Assembly: GCF_004025585.1 (NCBI RefSeq)
Contig: NZ_QTZO01000001.1
Coordinates: 310,001-374,000, forward strand
Direction: 5' to 3'
Source: Pseudodesulfovibrio sp. S3
GTDB taxonomy: Bacteria; Desulfobacterota; Desulfovibrionia; Desulfovibrionales; Desulfovibrionaceae
DNA: 64,000 bases
Positions 31,749 to 41,333 of the stretch are shown one piece after another. How positions within the stretch are numbered: position 1 is the first letter of the stretch; every line of letters begins with the position of its first letter. The translations under genes were made by a program, and so were the position numbers. Below the pieces are notes generated by a model. It did no database searches. It was not told the origin of the DNA and worked only from the letters and a program-made list of their open reading frames with translations.

Positions 31749-33386
31749 ATGAGAGTTATCAATCTATTCGCCGTTACGTTGTGTCTGATATTGCTCTCAG
31801 GGTGTTCAGACGGGAGTGGTCCGGCCACGCCGGTTGCTCCGGTCAATCCGGAGAGTATTCCCGCCGTGCCCGAGCATGGAGGCACGCTGGTCCAGCCCAT
31901 GCTTGGTGAGCCGAGCAATTTGATCCCTCCCCTGTCCTCGGACAGCGCCTCGTTTACCATCTGCAGTCAGATTTACGTCAGCCTGCTCAAGTACGACAAG
32001 GACATCAACCTCATTCCCTATGCCGCAGAATCCTACGAGGTCCTGAACGACGGCAAGCTGCTTCGGTTCAAGGTACGGGAGGACATATACTGGACAGACG
32101 GTGTCCAGCTTACGGCCGAGGATGTGGAGTTCACCTACAAGCTGATGATCGACCCGAAAACGCCTACGGCTTATGCGGGCAATTTCAAGCTGGTGAAGAC
32201 GTTTCGCCGTACTGGAAAATTTACTTTTGAAGTGGAGTATGACCAGCCTTTTGCCAATGCCTTGATCACTTGGGCCATGAACATCCTGCCAAAACATGCG
32301 CTTGAGAATGAAGATTTGCTCGACACCAAATACAGCCGCGAACCACTGGGTGCCGGGCCATATAAACTCAAGGAATGGGTGACCGGCAGCCAGATCACCC
32401 TTGAGGCCAACGAAAGTTTTTTTGAGGGCAAGCCCTACATCGACCGGATTGTCTACCGTATGATTCCGGATATGGGAACCCAGTTCCTGGAGCTCAAGGC
32501 GGGCAGTCTCGACACTATGGCGCTGGATCCGTTGCAGTACCTCTACCAGACCTCCGGGCCGGGCTGGGACGGGAGTTTCAACAAGTTCAAGTTCTTGGCC
32601 TTTGGTTACTCTTTTCTCGGTTTCAATTTTAAGCACCCGTTTTTTCAGGATGTTCGCGTTCGTAAAGCCATTGACTACGCTATTGACCGTCGGGAATTGG
32701 TCAAGGGGGTGCTGTACGGCCTGGGTGAGGCGGCAAACGGGCCGTACAAGCCGGGAACGTGGCAGTATAATGCCACCATCAGGCCGCGAGAATTCAATCA
32801 GGAAAAGGCCAGGCAACTTCTTGCCGAGGCGGGCTGGATCGATTCTGATGGCGATGGTTGGCTCGACAAGGATGGTAAGTCCTTTGCTTTTTCCATCATC
32901 ACCAATCAGGGCAATACCCAGCGCATCAAGACCGGGGTGATCATTCAGCAACGGCTGAAGGATATCGGCATAAAGGTTGAGTTGAGGACCGTGGAATGGG
33001 CGGCTTTTCTCAAGGAATTCGTGGACAAAGGACGTTATGATGCCTTGATTTTGGGATGGAATATTTTACAAGACCCAGATATCTATAATGTTTGGCATTC
33101 CTCCAAGGCGGTTGACGGCGGCCTTAACATAATTAAGTATATTAATCCCGAATTGGATGCGTTGTTGGAGCGCGGTAGGCACATGGTGGTGCAGGAGGAA
33201 CGCAAGCCCGTATATGATGAAATACAGCAGATTCTCTACGACGAAGTGCCTTATTGTTTCCTCTACATTCCCATGTCTCTGCCCATAGTTCAGGCACGTG
33301 TGCAAAATATCAAGGCGGCCCCGGCCGGAATATCCTATAATTCAGAAAAGTGGTGGATACCACGGACGTTGCAGCGGCAACCTTAA
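31749..33386 (+). CDS. peptide/oligopeptide-binding lipoprotein (SBP family 5)
   Basis: A 545-residue periplasmic solute-binding protein with a lipoprotein signal (LILLSGC, Cys 19). Family-5 features: NLIPPLSSDSAS, LRFKVREDIYWTDGVQLTAEDV, EPLGAGPYKLKEW, RKAIDYAIDRRELVKGVLYGLG, and the C-terminal YDEIQQILYDEVPYCFLYIP. It would deliver peptides (or nickel or other ligands in some relatives) to a Dpp/Opp-type ABC importer, but no permease or ATPase gene is nearby. ATG 31749 is preferred over TTG 31737. The stop lies 17 bases before relA, so the two may be cotranscribed. Confidence 0.88.
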   Translation: MRVINLFAVTLCLILLSGCSDGSGPATPVAPVNPESIPAVPEHGGTLVQPMLGEPSNLIPPLSSDSASFTICSQIYVSLLKYDKDINLIPYAAESYEVLNDGKLLRFKVREDIYWTDGVQLTAEDVEFTYKLMIDPKTPTAYAGNFKLVKTFRRTGKFTFEVEYDQPFANALITWAMNILPKHALENEDLLDTKYSREPLGAGPYKLKEWVTGSQITLEANESFFEGKPYIDRIVYRMIPDMGTQFLELKAGSLDTMALDPLQYLYQTSGPGWDGSFNKFKFLAFGYSFLGFNFKHPFFQDVRVRKAIDYAIDRRELVKGVLYGLGEAANGPYKPGTWQYNATIRPREFNQEKARQLLAEAGWIDSDGDGWLDKDGKSFAFSIITNQGNTQRIKTGVIIQQRLKDIGIKVELRTVEWAAFLKEFVDKGRYDALILGWNILQDPDIYNVWHSSKAVDGGLNIIKYINPELDALLERGRHMVVQEERKPVYDEIQQILYDEVPYCFLYIPMSLPIVQARVQNIKAAPAGISYNSEKWWIPRTLQRQP

Positions 33387-33403
33387 AGAGAGAACGGACT
33401 TAT

Positions 33404-35614
33404 ATGATTCGCATCAATGAGATCACCGACAAGGTGGCGTCATATATCGACAACCCCGATCTGGATCTGATTCAGCGGGCGTATGTCTTTTCCGCCCAGG
33501 CCCATGACGGCGTGGTTCGGCGGTCCGGGGAGCCGTATATTTCCCACCCCATGAATGTGGCCTATCTTCTTGCGGACATGCAGCTTGACGAGGCCACGGT
33601 GGCTGCAGGGCTTTTGCATGACACCGTGGAGGATACCGATACCTCCGTTGACGAGATCGAAGAGCTGTTCGGGGCCGATGTGGCCGATATCGTGGACGGG
33701 GTGACCAAGATCAGCAAGATGGATTTCGAGTCCAAGGCCGTGCAGCAGGCGGAGAACATCCGCAAGCTCATACTGGCCATGGCCGAGGATATCCGTGTGC
33801 TCATGGTCAAGTTGGCCGACAGGCTCCACAATATGCGCACGCTGGAATATATGAAGCCGGTCAAGCAGCGGCTCATTGCCCAGGAAACGCAGGATATCTA
33901 TGCTCCCCTGGCCAACCGGCTGGGTCTGCATCGGGTCAAGACCGAGCTGGAAGATCTTTGTCTGCGGTATCTGAAACCGGACGTTTTCGATCAACTTTCT
34001 GAAGCCGTATCCGAACACCGGGCAGCCGGTGAGCCGTATATCGAGAAGGTCATTGGGCTTATCAACGAGATGTTCAAGAAGAACCGGATAAAGGGCCGGG
34101 TCTTCGGGCGCACCAAACACCTGCATTCCATCCATGTGAAGATGGAACAGCAGGAATTGACCTTCGATGAGATATTCGACCTGATAGCATTTCGCATCGT
34201 TTTGAAATCCTTGAAGGACTGCTATGCTGTGCTGGGCCTTATTCATGCGGCCTGGCGGCCCGTTCCCGGTCGGTTCAAGGACTATATTTCCATTCCCAAG
34301 GCGAACATGTACCAGTCGCTTCACTCCACGGTCATAGGCCCGGACGGTGAGCGTATCGAATTCCAGATTCGTACTGAAGAGATGCATCAGATCGCAGAAA
34401 ACGGTGTGGCCGCCCACTGGCAGTACAAGGAAGTGGGTAAGGGGGCCAAGCGAGGCAAGACAGCGGGCAGACGCGATGCCGAACGGTATTCCTGGCTCAA
34501 ACAGATCATGGATTGGCAGCGGGAACTGTCTGATCCGCGTGAATTCATGTCCTCTCTGCGGCTGGAGATGTTTCAGGAAGAGGTTTACGTATTCACGCCC
34601 AACGGTGACATCAAGGAATTGCCCGAAGGCGCCACGCCTGTGGACTTTGCCTATGCCATCCATTCCGAGGTCGGGGACAAATGCGCTGGTGCCAAGGTCA
34701 ATGGCCGTATCGTGCCTCTCCATTCCACGCTCAAGAACGGTGATTCCGTTGAGGTCATCACGGACAAGAACCGGGTGCCCAGTCGGGACTGGCTCAAGTT
34801 CGTCAAGACCGCCAAGGCCCGCACCCGGATCAAGCATTATATCCGTACCGTTGAGATGGAGCGTGCCATCAGTCTGGCCAAGGACATGCTGGAGAAGGAA
34901 GGGCGTCGGGTCGGCATCAACGTTCAGAAGGCCCTCAAGGACAGGGACTTCCTGCAACTGGCCGCAGAGTTCAACTGTGGGAGTGTGGATGAACTCCTGG
35001 CCCAGATAGGTTTTTCCCGGTTCACGCCGCGCAAGGTGCTCAAGCGGTTCTATGCCCTCATGCATCCCGGCGAAGCCTTGGACGAGCGCAAGATCAAGGA
35101 CAAGGCGGAAGCCGAGGCCCGTTCAGAAGCCGAAGCGGAATCGGCTGCCGGGACCAGCGCCAAGAAGAAGCCCAAGACAGAAGGGCTGCAAATTTCCGGC
35201 GTTGACAATGTGCTTGTCCGTTTTGCCAGTTGCTGCAATCCCCTGCCGGGTGAGCCCATTCTGGGATATATCACCCGTGGCCGCGGCGTTACCGTACATC
35301 GTATCGATTGCCCCAACATCTCCAATTTTGAAGATGAGCGTCTCATTCAGGTAAACTGGGAAGGGGTCGAGGAGAAACCGTATCCGGCCAAAGTCAAGAT
35401 CAAGTGTCTGAACAAGCCGGGGATGCTCGGCAAGATATGCTCCATGTTGGCCGAAATGGAAGTCAATATCGACCACGGCAACTTCGAGTCCAAGGTGGAC
35501 GGCACCTCTATCTTGAATTTTACCGTGGAGGTCACGGATCTCAACCAGCTTTATTCGGCCCTGGCCGAGGTGAAAAAGCTCAAGGCGGTCAAGGAAGCCC
35601 TGCGCGTTTCCTAG
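33404..35614 (+). CDS. relA: bifunctional (p)ppGpp synthetase/hydrolase RelA/SpoT
   Basis: A 736-residue stringent-response enzyme. The N-terminal HD hydrolase domain keeps its metal ligands (H48, H72-D73, E76-D77), the synthetase domain follows (GRTKHLHSIHVKM and YQSLHSTVIGPDG), then TGS (VYVFTPNGDIKELPEGATP) and a C-terminal ACT domain (INWEG-type to VEVTDLNQL). A Glu/Ala-rich linker with KKKPKTEG lies before the C-terminal regulatory part. As HD residues are intact, both synthesis and hydrolysis of the alarmone are expected. ATG 33404 is chosen; a start at 33350 lies inside the preceding gene. Confidence 0.95.
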   Translation: MIRINEITDKVASYIDNPDLDLIQRAYVFSAQAHDGVVRRSGEPYISHPMNVAYLLADMQLDEATVAAGLLHDTVEDTDTSVDEIEELFGADVADIVDGVTKISKMDFESKAVQQAENIRKLILAMAEDIRVLMVKLADRLHNMRTLEYMKPVKQRLIAQETQDIYAPLANRLGLHRVKTELEDLCLRYLKPDVFDQLSEAVSEHRAAGEPYIEKVIGLINEMFKKNRIKGRVFGRTKHLHSIHVKMEQQELTFDEIFDLIAFRIVLKSLKDCYAVLGLIHAAWRPVPGRFKDYISIPKANMYQSLHSTVIGPDGERIEFQIRTEEMHQIAENGVAAHWQYKEVGKGAKRGKTAGRRDAERYSWLKQIMDWQRELSDPREFMSSLRLEMFQEEVYVFTPNGDIKELPEGATPVDFAYAIHSEVGDKCAGAKVNGRIVPLHSTLKNGDSVEVITDKNRVPSRDWLKFVKTAKARTRIKHYIRTVEMERAISLAKDMLEKEGRRVGINVQKALKDRDFLQLAAEFNCGSVDELLAQIGFSRFTPRKVLKRFYALMHPGEALDERKIKDKAEAEARSEAEAESAAGTSAKKKPKTEGLQISGVDNVLVRFASCCNPLPGEPILGYITRGRGVTVHRIDCPNISNFEDERLIQVNWEGVEEKPYPAKVKIKCLNKPGMLGKICSMLAEMEVNIDHGNFESKVDGTSILNFTVEVTDLNQLYSALAEVKKLKAVKEALRVS

Positions 35615-35638
35615 ATCGGTCATGTCGGCATATTCCCC

Positions 35639-35673
35639 TGAAAGCCCCGCAAATGAGCGGGGCTTTCGTTTTT
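35639..35673 (+). terminator. terminator after relA
   Basis: GAAAGCCCCGC and GCGGGGCTTTC pair with a 6-base loop, followed by GTTTTT. Confidence 0.85.
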
Positions 35674-35701
35674 GGGGGGTAGGATGGCGAGGGAATAGGT
35701 T

Positions 35702-36094
35702 CTACTTGGGGTGGCAGGATCCGCAACTTACCGGAACAGGCTTGCCATTCTTCTTCACTATCTTGTGGCAGCCGAGGCAGCTGTTTTCCGTCTTCTTGGA
35801 ATGGAAAGCAGTGTAGAATGCCCTGGCGTCCTTCTTTCCGGGTTGATCGTGACAGCCGGAAGTGGAGCATTGCTTGATGTCGCTCGTGCCGTCCCAGGTG
35901 TGGTGACAGGTGACACATTCGACCTTGGCTGCGTCGTGCTTCGCGTGGGAGAAAGTGACGTGTGTCTTGGTGGCAGCGATACCGTCCGGCGGTCCGAGCT
36001 TCAGTTCGCCCGGTGCCTTGGGTGCGGCCGCGGCCAGACTGGCGCCCAGGAGCAGGGTGCAGATTGTCAGGGTGATGGTGGTGAAGCGGTGCAT
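35702..36094 (-). CDS. periplasmic tetraheme cytochrome c3
   Basis: A 130-residue class III cytochrome, the periplasmic electron shuttle between hydrogenases or formate dehydrogenases and membrane complexes such as Qrc. A Sec signal ends near AAAA|PKAPG. Heme motifs: CVTCH (60-64), CSTSGCH (76-82, CxxxxCH type), CLGCH (106-110) and CGSCH (124-128); histidines in FSHAKH provide axial ligands. Arrangement matches type I cytochrome c3, although heme 4 has the short CxxCH spacing rather than CxxxxCH. GGAGG precedes the start. Single gene between relA and the second ABC operon. Confidence 0.92.
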   Translation of the reverse strand: MHRFTTITLTICTLLLGASLAAAAPKAPGELKLGPPDGIAATKTHVTFSHAKHDAAKVECVTCHHTWDGTSDIKQCSTSGCHDQPGKKDARAFYTAFHSKKTENSCLGCHKIVKKNGKPVPVSCGSCHPK

Positions 36095-36289
36095 ACAAAC
36101 CTCCAGCGGTTGTTGTTCAGGTATGCACTGACTGTCGCAATGATCGTGCCGAATGTATTCTGTTGAAATGATGGTGTTTTATGTGTGACTTGTTATTGGC
36201 GTGTACCGTTTTTGCGCACGGGTGCGCGCAGTTGCCCTGACTCAAGGAATAGAAGCGGTTGTCGGGTGGGCCTCACATCCCATCGGAGA

Positions 36290-36320
36290 CAAAAAAGGGG
36301 AAGCGGTGTGCTTCCCCTTG
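36290..36320 (-). terminator. terminator of the second amino acid ABC operon
   Basis: On the minus strand AAGGGGAAGC and GCTTCCCCTT form the stem, followed by TTTTTTG. It lies 23 bases after the fused permease stop. Confidence 0.85.
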
Positions 36321-36342
36321 AGTGATTCAATTGTTCCGTACG

Positions 36343-38106
36343 TTACATTTCGATGCGTACGGTTTCCGGGCTGAGTTTCCGTTCCAGTCGTTTGGCATAG
36401 AGCGACAGGACGTAACTGCATACGAAGTAGAGCACCAGGACCGTGGTGTAGATTTCGAACGGGTGGATCATGATCCGGTTGTTGATGGCATAGGCCGCTC
36501 GGGTCAGGTCCATGTAGCCGATGATGTATACCAGGGAGGTGTCCTTGAAGGCCGCGATGAACATGCCGACCAGGGCGGGCAGCATTTGCTTGAGCGCCTG
36601 TGGCAGGACGATCTTGCGCATGGTCTGGAAGTAGCTCAGTCCCGATGCCTTGGCTGCCTCCACCTGTCCGGGCGGGATATTCTGGATGCCGCCGCGTATG
36701 GTCTCGGCGATATAGGCTCCGAAGAAGAAGGTCAGGGCGATGGTGCCGGCCCAGAAGGGGTGGAGCTGGAGTTTGAGGACGAAATCCAGGATGACCTGGT
36801 AGAACCAGAACAGGACCAGGATGAGCGGAATGCCTCGCACCAGTTCGATATACAGGGTGCAGGGAATGCGGATGGCATGGCTTCTTGCCGTGCGTCCCAT
36901 GCCGACGATCAACCCGATGATGAAGCTGCCCGTGATGGACATGACGGCCATGAACAGCGAGCCGGACAGGCCGCCGAGGCCGTAAAAGAACTCGGTGGAT
37001 TCTCCGTGGGGGAAGCGCCAGATGAGCAGGGCGGGCAGGTTGGCCCAGATGACCTCGTAGTTGAAGCCCATGAGTCCCTTGAAGAGCATGTAGAGCAGAT
37101 AGCCCAGAACGGCCACGAACAGGACTTTGGCCCCTATGGTGACGGCTTTGACCGAGGACTTGATCAGTCGGGTGATCGGCGAGACGGTCTTTTTGTCCGG
37201 GGAGCGGCGGAAATGCCACAAGACATATTCCAGCCCCCGGCCCACGATATCCATGGGGATGAATAGGACGTCGGCGATCTTTCGCAACGTGGTGGTCGTG
37301 TCCTGGGGCATTATTATGAGTCGTTCGTTGATGATGTTCATGATCCAGGCGATGATCAGCGAAAGCAAAAGGTAGATCATCGTGGCTGCGATGATGGATT
37401 CGAAGGTGCGGTAGGTCAGAGACAGCACTTCCTGCATGGCCCAGAAAAGTTCGGTTACGCCGATGGTCATGGCCAGCGACGTGTTCTTCATGTTGTTGAG
37501 GAATTCACTGCCAAGGGGCGGGATGATCTCGCGGAAGGCCAGGGGCAGTATGATCTTGCGCAGTGTCTGGGGGAAGCTCAGGCCCGAGGAGTAGGAAGCC
37601 TCCAACAGCCCTTTGGGAATGGACTGGATGCCTGCACGGATGATTTCGGCCATGAACGCGCCGGTAAAGATGCCGCAACCGATGGTGGCGCACCAGAATT
37701 CGAAATCCATTTCAAAGAGCTTGAAGCGGAGTTCCTCCGGGAAGGCGTAGGGCAGGGCGAAGTTCCAGAAAAAAAGTTGGATGAGGAGCGGGGTGTTCCG
37801 GAACAGTTCCACATAGCAGGTGGCGACCCAGTATACCGGCTTGAAACTGGACAGCCGGGCCAGACCGAAGAGGGTGCCCATGATCAGTGCAATGGCGGCC
37901 GAGTAGAGCGTGATGGTCAGGGTTGTGTTGAGGCCGTTGACAATGAGGTGGCCCATGTGTCCGTATTGGCCTTCAACGAAGAAGACGGCCCAGTCGAAAT
38001 TGTATTTGAATTCGAAAATGAAGGTGAAATAATAGGCAACCAGGCTGGCCATGGACAGCAGGCTGAGGTTCTGGACCCAGGCTTTTTCGAAATACCGTTT
38101 AAACAT
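36343..38106 (-). CDS. fused double permease of a polar amino acid ABC transporter
   Basis: A 587-residue membrane protein with two complete permease domains in one chain. Domain 1 (about 1-265) has ELFRNTPLLIQLFFWNF and the EAA loop EASYSSGLSFPQTLRKIILP; domain 2 (about 350-587) has IELVRGIPLILVLFWFY and EAAKASGLSYFQTMRKIVLP. A linker of about 80 residues with a basic stretch lies between. Usually the two permeases are separate genes that form a heterodimer, as in the first operon of this window. With the binding protein and ATPase upstream it makes a full importer. Confidence 0.9.
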   Translation of the reverse strand: MFKRYFEKAWVQNLSLLSMASLVAYYFTFIFEFKYNFDWAVFFVEGQYGHMGHLIVNGLNTTLTITLYSAAIALIMGTLFGLARLSSFKPVYWVATCYVELFRNTPLLIQLFFWNFALPYAFPEELRFKLFEMDFEFWCATIGCGIFTGAFMAEIIRAGIQSIPKGLLEASYSSGLSFPQTLRKIILPLAFREIIPPLGSEFLNNMKNTSLAMTIGVTELFWAMQEVLSLTYRTFESIIAATMIYLLLSLIIAWIMNIINERLIIMPQDTTTTLRKIADVLFIPMDIVGRGLEYVLWHFRRSPDKKTVSPITRLIKSSVKAVTIGAKVLFVAVLGYLLYMLFKGLMGFNYEVIWANLPALLIWRFPHGESTEFFYGLGGLSGSLFMAVMSITGSFIIGLIVGMGRTARSHAIRIPCTLYIELVRGIPLILVLFWFYQVILDFVLKLQLHPFWAGTIALTFFFGAYIAETIRGGIQNIPPGQVEAAKASGLSYFQTMRKIVLPQALKQMLPALVGMFIAAFKDTSLVYIIGYMDLTRAAYAINNRIMIHPFEIYTTVLVLYFVCSYVLSLYAKRLERKLSPETVRIEM

Positions 38107-38127
38107 CGTGCTCTTTTTATGGAAGAA

Positions 38128-38154
38128 GGTCCCGGAGTGAAATGCTCCGGGACC
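38128..38154 (-). other. intercistronic hairpin after the binding-protein gene
   Basis: Two perfect 10-base arms (GGTCCCGGAG / CTCCGGGACC) with a 7-base loop lie between the binding-protein stop and the permease start. On the minus strand an A/T-rich segment follows but no clean T tract. It matches in position the hairpin of the first ABC operon and probably adjusts relative expression. Confidence 0.65.
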
Positions 38155-38179
38155 CGTTATCAGGCTTTAAGCTCGCAGC

Positions 38180-39004
38180 TTAGGGCCACATTTCGATCTT
38201 GGAAGTCATGGGGAAGGGGTAGGCGGAATCAGGACCGAACCACTTGTTGTAGATGGTCATGTAAGTGCCGTCTTTCCACATATCCTGAATGGTGAAGTTG
38301 ATGGCGTCGCGCCATGCGGAATCGTCCTGGGGCAGGCCGATGCCGTAAGGCTCATCAGAGATGAATTCGCCGACCAGTTCGAACTGACCGGGAACCTTGG
38401 CGGCGTAACCGAGCAGGATGGTGGAGTCTGTGGTGATGGCCTGTACGCGACCGGAGCGCAGGGCCTCGAACATGGCAACTTCACCGTCGTAGCCGGTGAC
38501 CTTGGGGTCGGCGTTGCCGAGTCCCTTCAGGTATTCGGTGGCGTTGACGATGGAGGTGGTGCCCTGCATGGAGCCGACCTTCATGGAAGCCAGATCCTTG
38601 ATGTCCTTGACGGTGCCTTTCTTGGCCAGGAACTTCTGGCCGTCGAAGAAGTAGGTGATGGAGAAGTCGATCTTTTCGTCACGTACGCGCTTGTGGGTCA
38701 TGTTCGACAGGACCATGTCGACCTTGGGCGGGTTGGTCTGCACGAAGGAAATGCGGGTGTTGTTGTTCACAACGGTCTTTTCCAGTGTTGCACCAAGACG
38801 TTTGGCGATCTCGGTGGCCATGTCGACGTCGAAGCCGACCCATTCGTTCTTGTCGTCGATGAAACCGAAGGGAATGCCCTGGTTGGTGATGCCGGCCTTG
38901 AGGACCTTGGTGGACATGACGCGATCGTAGGTGGGACCTGCGAAAGCCACGGATGCGGCCATGACCAGCAGTGCGGCCAGAGCAGTGATTTTGAGAACTC
39001 TCAT
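38180..39004 (-). CDS. periplasmic amino acid binding protein (SBP family 3)
   Basis: A 274-residue solute receptor. A Sec signal (MRVLKITALAALLVMAA...) ends near AFAG. Family-3 features: GITNQGIPFGFIDDKNEWVG, MVLSNMTHKRVRDEKIDFSI, GSMQGTTSIVNATEYL and SDEPYGIGLPQDD. It is related to the binding protein at 11968-12774 but clearly distinct. It lies between the ATPase and fused permease genes, and presumably binds a polar amino acid. Confidence 0.92.
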   Translation of the reverse strand: MRVLKITALAALLVMAASVAFAGPTYDRVMSTKVLKAGITNQGIPFGFIDDKNEWVGFDVDMATEIAKRLGATLEKTVVNNNTRISFVQTNPPKVDMVLSNMTHKRVRDEKIDFSITYFFDGQKFLAKKGTVKDIKDLASMKVGSMQGTTSIVNATEYLKGLGNADPKVTGYDGEVAMFEALRSGRVQAITTDSTILLGYAAKVPGQFELVGEFISDEPYGIGLPQDDSAWRDAINFTIQDMWKDGTYMTIYNKWFGPDSAYPFPMTSKIEMWP

Positions 39005-39034
39005 TTACCTCTCCTGATAGTTGAGTCCGTATGA

Positions 39035-39068
39035 AAAAGCCCCTGGCGGACACCGTGTCCGGCAAGGG
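39035..39068 (-). other. possible attenuating hairpin between ATPase and binding-protein genes
   Basis: On the minus strand CCCTTGCCGGACA pairs imperfectly with TGTCCGCCAGGGG (loop CGG) and is followed by CTTTTTC. It could act as a partial terminator inside the operon. Confidence 0.4.
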
Positions 39069-39077
39069 CGAAAATCC

Positions 39078-39806
39078 TTAGTGGCTGAGAATCTTGCTGA
39101 GGAAGTCCTTGGTCCGATCCGATTGCGGATTGTGGAAGAATTCCTCGGGCGTGTTCTCTTCGACGAGATAGCCGTCGTCCATGAAGATGACCCGGTCCGC
39201 AACTTCGCGGGCAAAGCCCATTTCGTGCGTGACGCAGATCATGGTCATGCCCTCGCGGGCCAAGGATTTCATGACGTCCAGAACCTCGTTGATCATTTCC
39301 GGGTCAAGGGCGGAAGTGGGTTCGTCGAAGAGCATGATCTTTGGCTGCATGGCCAGGCCGCGGGCAATGGCCACGCGCTGCTGCTGTCCGCCCGAGAGCT
39401 GTGAAGGATACGCGCCGGCCTTGTCCGGGATATCCACCTTTTTGAGCAGCTCCATGCCAATGGATGTGGCGTCCCCACGGCTCATGCCGCGAACCAGGGT
39501 CGGGGCCAGGGTGATGTTTTCCATGACCGTCATGTGCGGGTAGAGATTGAATTGTTGGAACACGAAACCCACCTCGGCACGAAGCAGGGTCATGTTGGTG
39601 CGGGGATCGGAGACGTTCATGCCGTCTACGACAATGTCGCCTTCCTGAATCGGTTCCAGCCTGTTGATACATCGGATCATGGTGGATTTTCCGGAGCCGG
39701 AGGGACCGCACACGACCACGACTTCACCCTTGGTGATGTCGAGATTGATATTCTTGAGAACCTGAAAGTCCCCATACCATTTGTTGACGCCTTTGAAAGA
39801 AATCAC
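39078..39806 (-). CDS. glnQ: polar amino acid ABC transporter ATP-binding protein (GlnQ type)
   Basis: A 242-residue ATPase paralogous to the one at 11201-11929. Walker A is GPSGSGKST, signature [15 protein letters not shown], Walker [17 protein letters not shown]-loop CVTHEMGFA. Start is GTG 39806 with GGAG 8 bases upstream. It heads an operon ATPase - binding protein - fused permease. Gene order is the same as in the first ABC operon. Confidence 0.93.
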   Translation of the reverse strand: MISFKGVNKWYGDFQVLKNINLDITKGEVVVVCGPSGSGKSTMIRCINRLEPIQEGDIVVDGMNVSDPRTNMTLLRAEVGFVFQQFNLYPHMTVMENITLAPTLVRGMSRGDATSIGMELLKKVDIPDKAGAYPSQLSGGQQQRVAIARGLAMQPKIMLFDEPTSALDPEMINEVLDVMKSLAREGMTMICVTHEMGFAREVADRVIFMDDGYLVEENTPEEFFHNPQSDRTKDFLSKILSH

Positions 39807-39847
39807 TGTGAACTCCGGGAATAGAAATGGGCAAAAAACAAGAGATA

Positions 39848-39876
39848 TTTATAACTGAAACAGGTGGGAAAAGCAA
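39848..39876 (-). promoter_or_regulatory. candidate promoter of the second ABC operon
   Basis: On the minus strand TTGCTT (39876-39871), a 17-base spacer and TATAAA (39853-39848) lie about 42 bases upstream of the ATPase start. The -10 element is good and the -35 is poor. Confidence 0.4.
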
Positions 39877-39971
39877 TCGTTATTCAGGTTGAGAGCATTG
39901 CTACAGAAGCTTGTTCTGCTTTGCAGCTCCTGGCGGGTACGGTCGCGTTAATTCATATCTTTTGGATAATG

Positions 39972-41333
39972 TTAACATTCCGTGAAGCTTACCGCCAACC
40001 CTGCAAGGGAAGTTTCCTTGTATTTTTGCGACATGTCCCGGCCGGTCTGGGCCATGGCCCTGATGGCCTTGTCCAGGTCCACTTTCTGATAGGATTCATC
40101 CAGGGTGGAGGCGATGAGGTAGGCATTGAAGGCTTTGACCGCTCCCATGGCATTGCGCTCGATGCAGGGAATCTGGACGAATCCGCCCACAGGGTCGCAG
40201 GTCAGGCCCAGGTGGTGTTCCAGAGCGATTTCGGCGGCGTTCTCGGTGATCTGAAAACGGTAGCCGCGGGCATAGGCAAGCAGGGCAGCGGCCATGGTCG
40301 AAGCCACTCCCACTTCTCCCTGGCATCCAACTTCCGCACCGGAAATGGAGGCGTTGTGCTTACACAGAAAACCGATGGCGCAGGCGGCCAGGAGACCTTC
40401 GCGGAGTTCGGTTTGCAGGGCTCCCATGTGTCGTTTCAGCATGAAGACGATGGCCGGGATGACGCCTGCGGCTCCGCAGGTGGGGGCCGTGACCACGCAA
40501 TGGCCGGCTGCGTTTTCTTCGGAGGCGGCCAGGGCGTATGCGTTCAGGGCCTTGAGAAAACCCGGCCCTTGGAAGTATTCCTGCTTTGCGCGGTTGTACA
40601 AAATGGCTGCTTTGCGTTGCAGGCCGATGGGGCCGGGCAGCACCCCGTTGCTTTGAATTCCCTGTTCCACGGCTTGTTCCATGACGGCGATGATGTGATC
40701 CATTCCATCATTGACTTCATCTTCGGTCGCTTTGGTGATGGCTAATTCGTTTGCCATGACAAGTTCGTGGAGGCGGATGGAGTTCTGGCGCAGGTGCGCC
40801 TTCAGTTCAGCCATGGTGTTGTATGGATAGACAGGGTCGCCGCAGATTGGTTCGTGCCAGCCTTCCCAGCGCAGGAATCCGCCGCCTACTGAATAGTAGA
40901 TGCGCTCCAGAAGCACGTTCTGCCCGGACTTGAGCCGAAAGATCATGGCATTGGGGTGGGCGTAATCGTGCTGGACAGCATCCATGATGATGTCGCCCGG
41001 CGCATAGGACAGACACTTGCCGCCCAAGTCCAGCTCAAATGCCTTCCCCTTATCCATGAACTGTTCCAGCGTGTCGGACCGGCAGGTGTCGGGTTGGGAA
41101 CCGAGCAGGCCGGACAGGATGGCACGCGGGGTGCCGTGTCCTTCACCCGTGGCGGACAGGGAGCCGAACAGTCTGATTTCAAGGGCGTCGGCGCTCTGGC
41201 GGTCTTTGTCCGGCAGTTCTCGGATCATGTTCATGAAATCGAACCCGGCTTTCATCGGACCGATGGTGTGGGAACTGGACGGACCAGGGCCGACCTTGAG
41301 CAGTTCGAACAGGGAAGTGGTGATGGGGGTCAT
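39972..41333 (-). CDS. sdaA: L-serine ammonia-lyase (iron-sulfur type, single chain)
   Basis: This enzyme deaminates L-serine to pyruvate and ammonia using a [4Fe-4S] cluster. The 453-residue protein carries both beta (N-terminal) and alpha (C-terminal) regions in one chain. Motifs: [16 protein letters not shown] (9-27 area), [48 protein letters not shown] and [18 protein letters not shown], where the cysteines in the last three ligate the cluster. Length fits SdaA/SdaB. It is transcribed toward the ABC ATPase gene's upstream region and is monocistronic. It may use serine imported by one of the amino acid transporters (speculation). Confidence 0.94.
   Translation of the reverse strand: MTPITTSLFELLKVGPGPSSSHTIGPMKAGFDFMNMIRELPDKDRQSADALEIRLFGSLSATGEGHGTPRAILSGLLGSQPDTCRSDTLEQFMDKGKAFELDLGGKCLSYAPGDIIMDAVQHDYAHPNAMIFRLKSGQNVLLERIYYSVGGGFLRWEGWHEPICGDPVYPYNTMAELKAHLRQNSIRLHELVMANELAITKATEDEVNDGMDHIIAVMEQAVEQGIQSNGVLPGPIGLQRKAAILYNRAKQEYFQGPGFLKALNAYALAASEENAAGHCVVTAPTCGAAGVIPAIVFMLKRHMGALQTELREGLLAACAIGFLCKHNASISGAEVGCQGEVGVASTMAAALLAYARGYRFQITENAAEIALEHHLGLTCDPVGGFVQIPCIERNAMGAVKAFNAYLIASTLDESYQKVDLDKAIRAMAQTGRDMSQKYKETSLAGLAVSFTEC

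Noticed and set aside
33440-35065. 541-codon minus-strand frame opposite relA
   Set aside because: The plus-strand frame has clear RelA/SpoT domains; the antisense translation has no recognisable domain.
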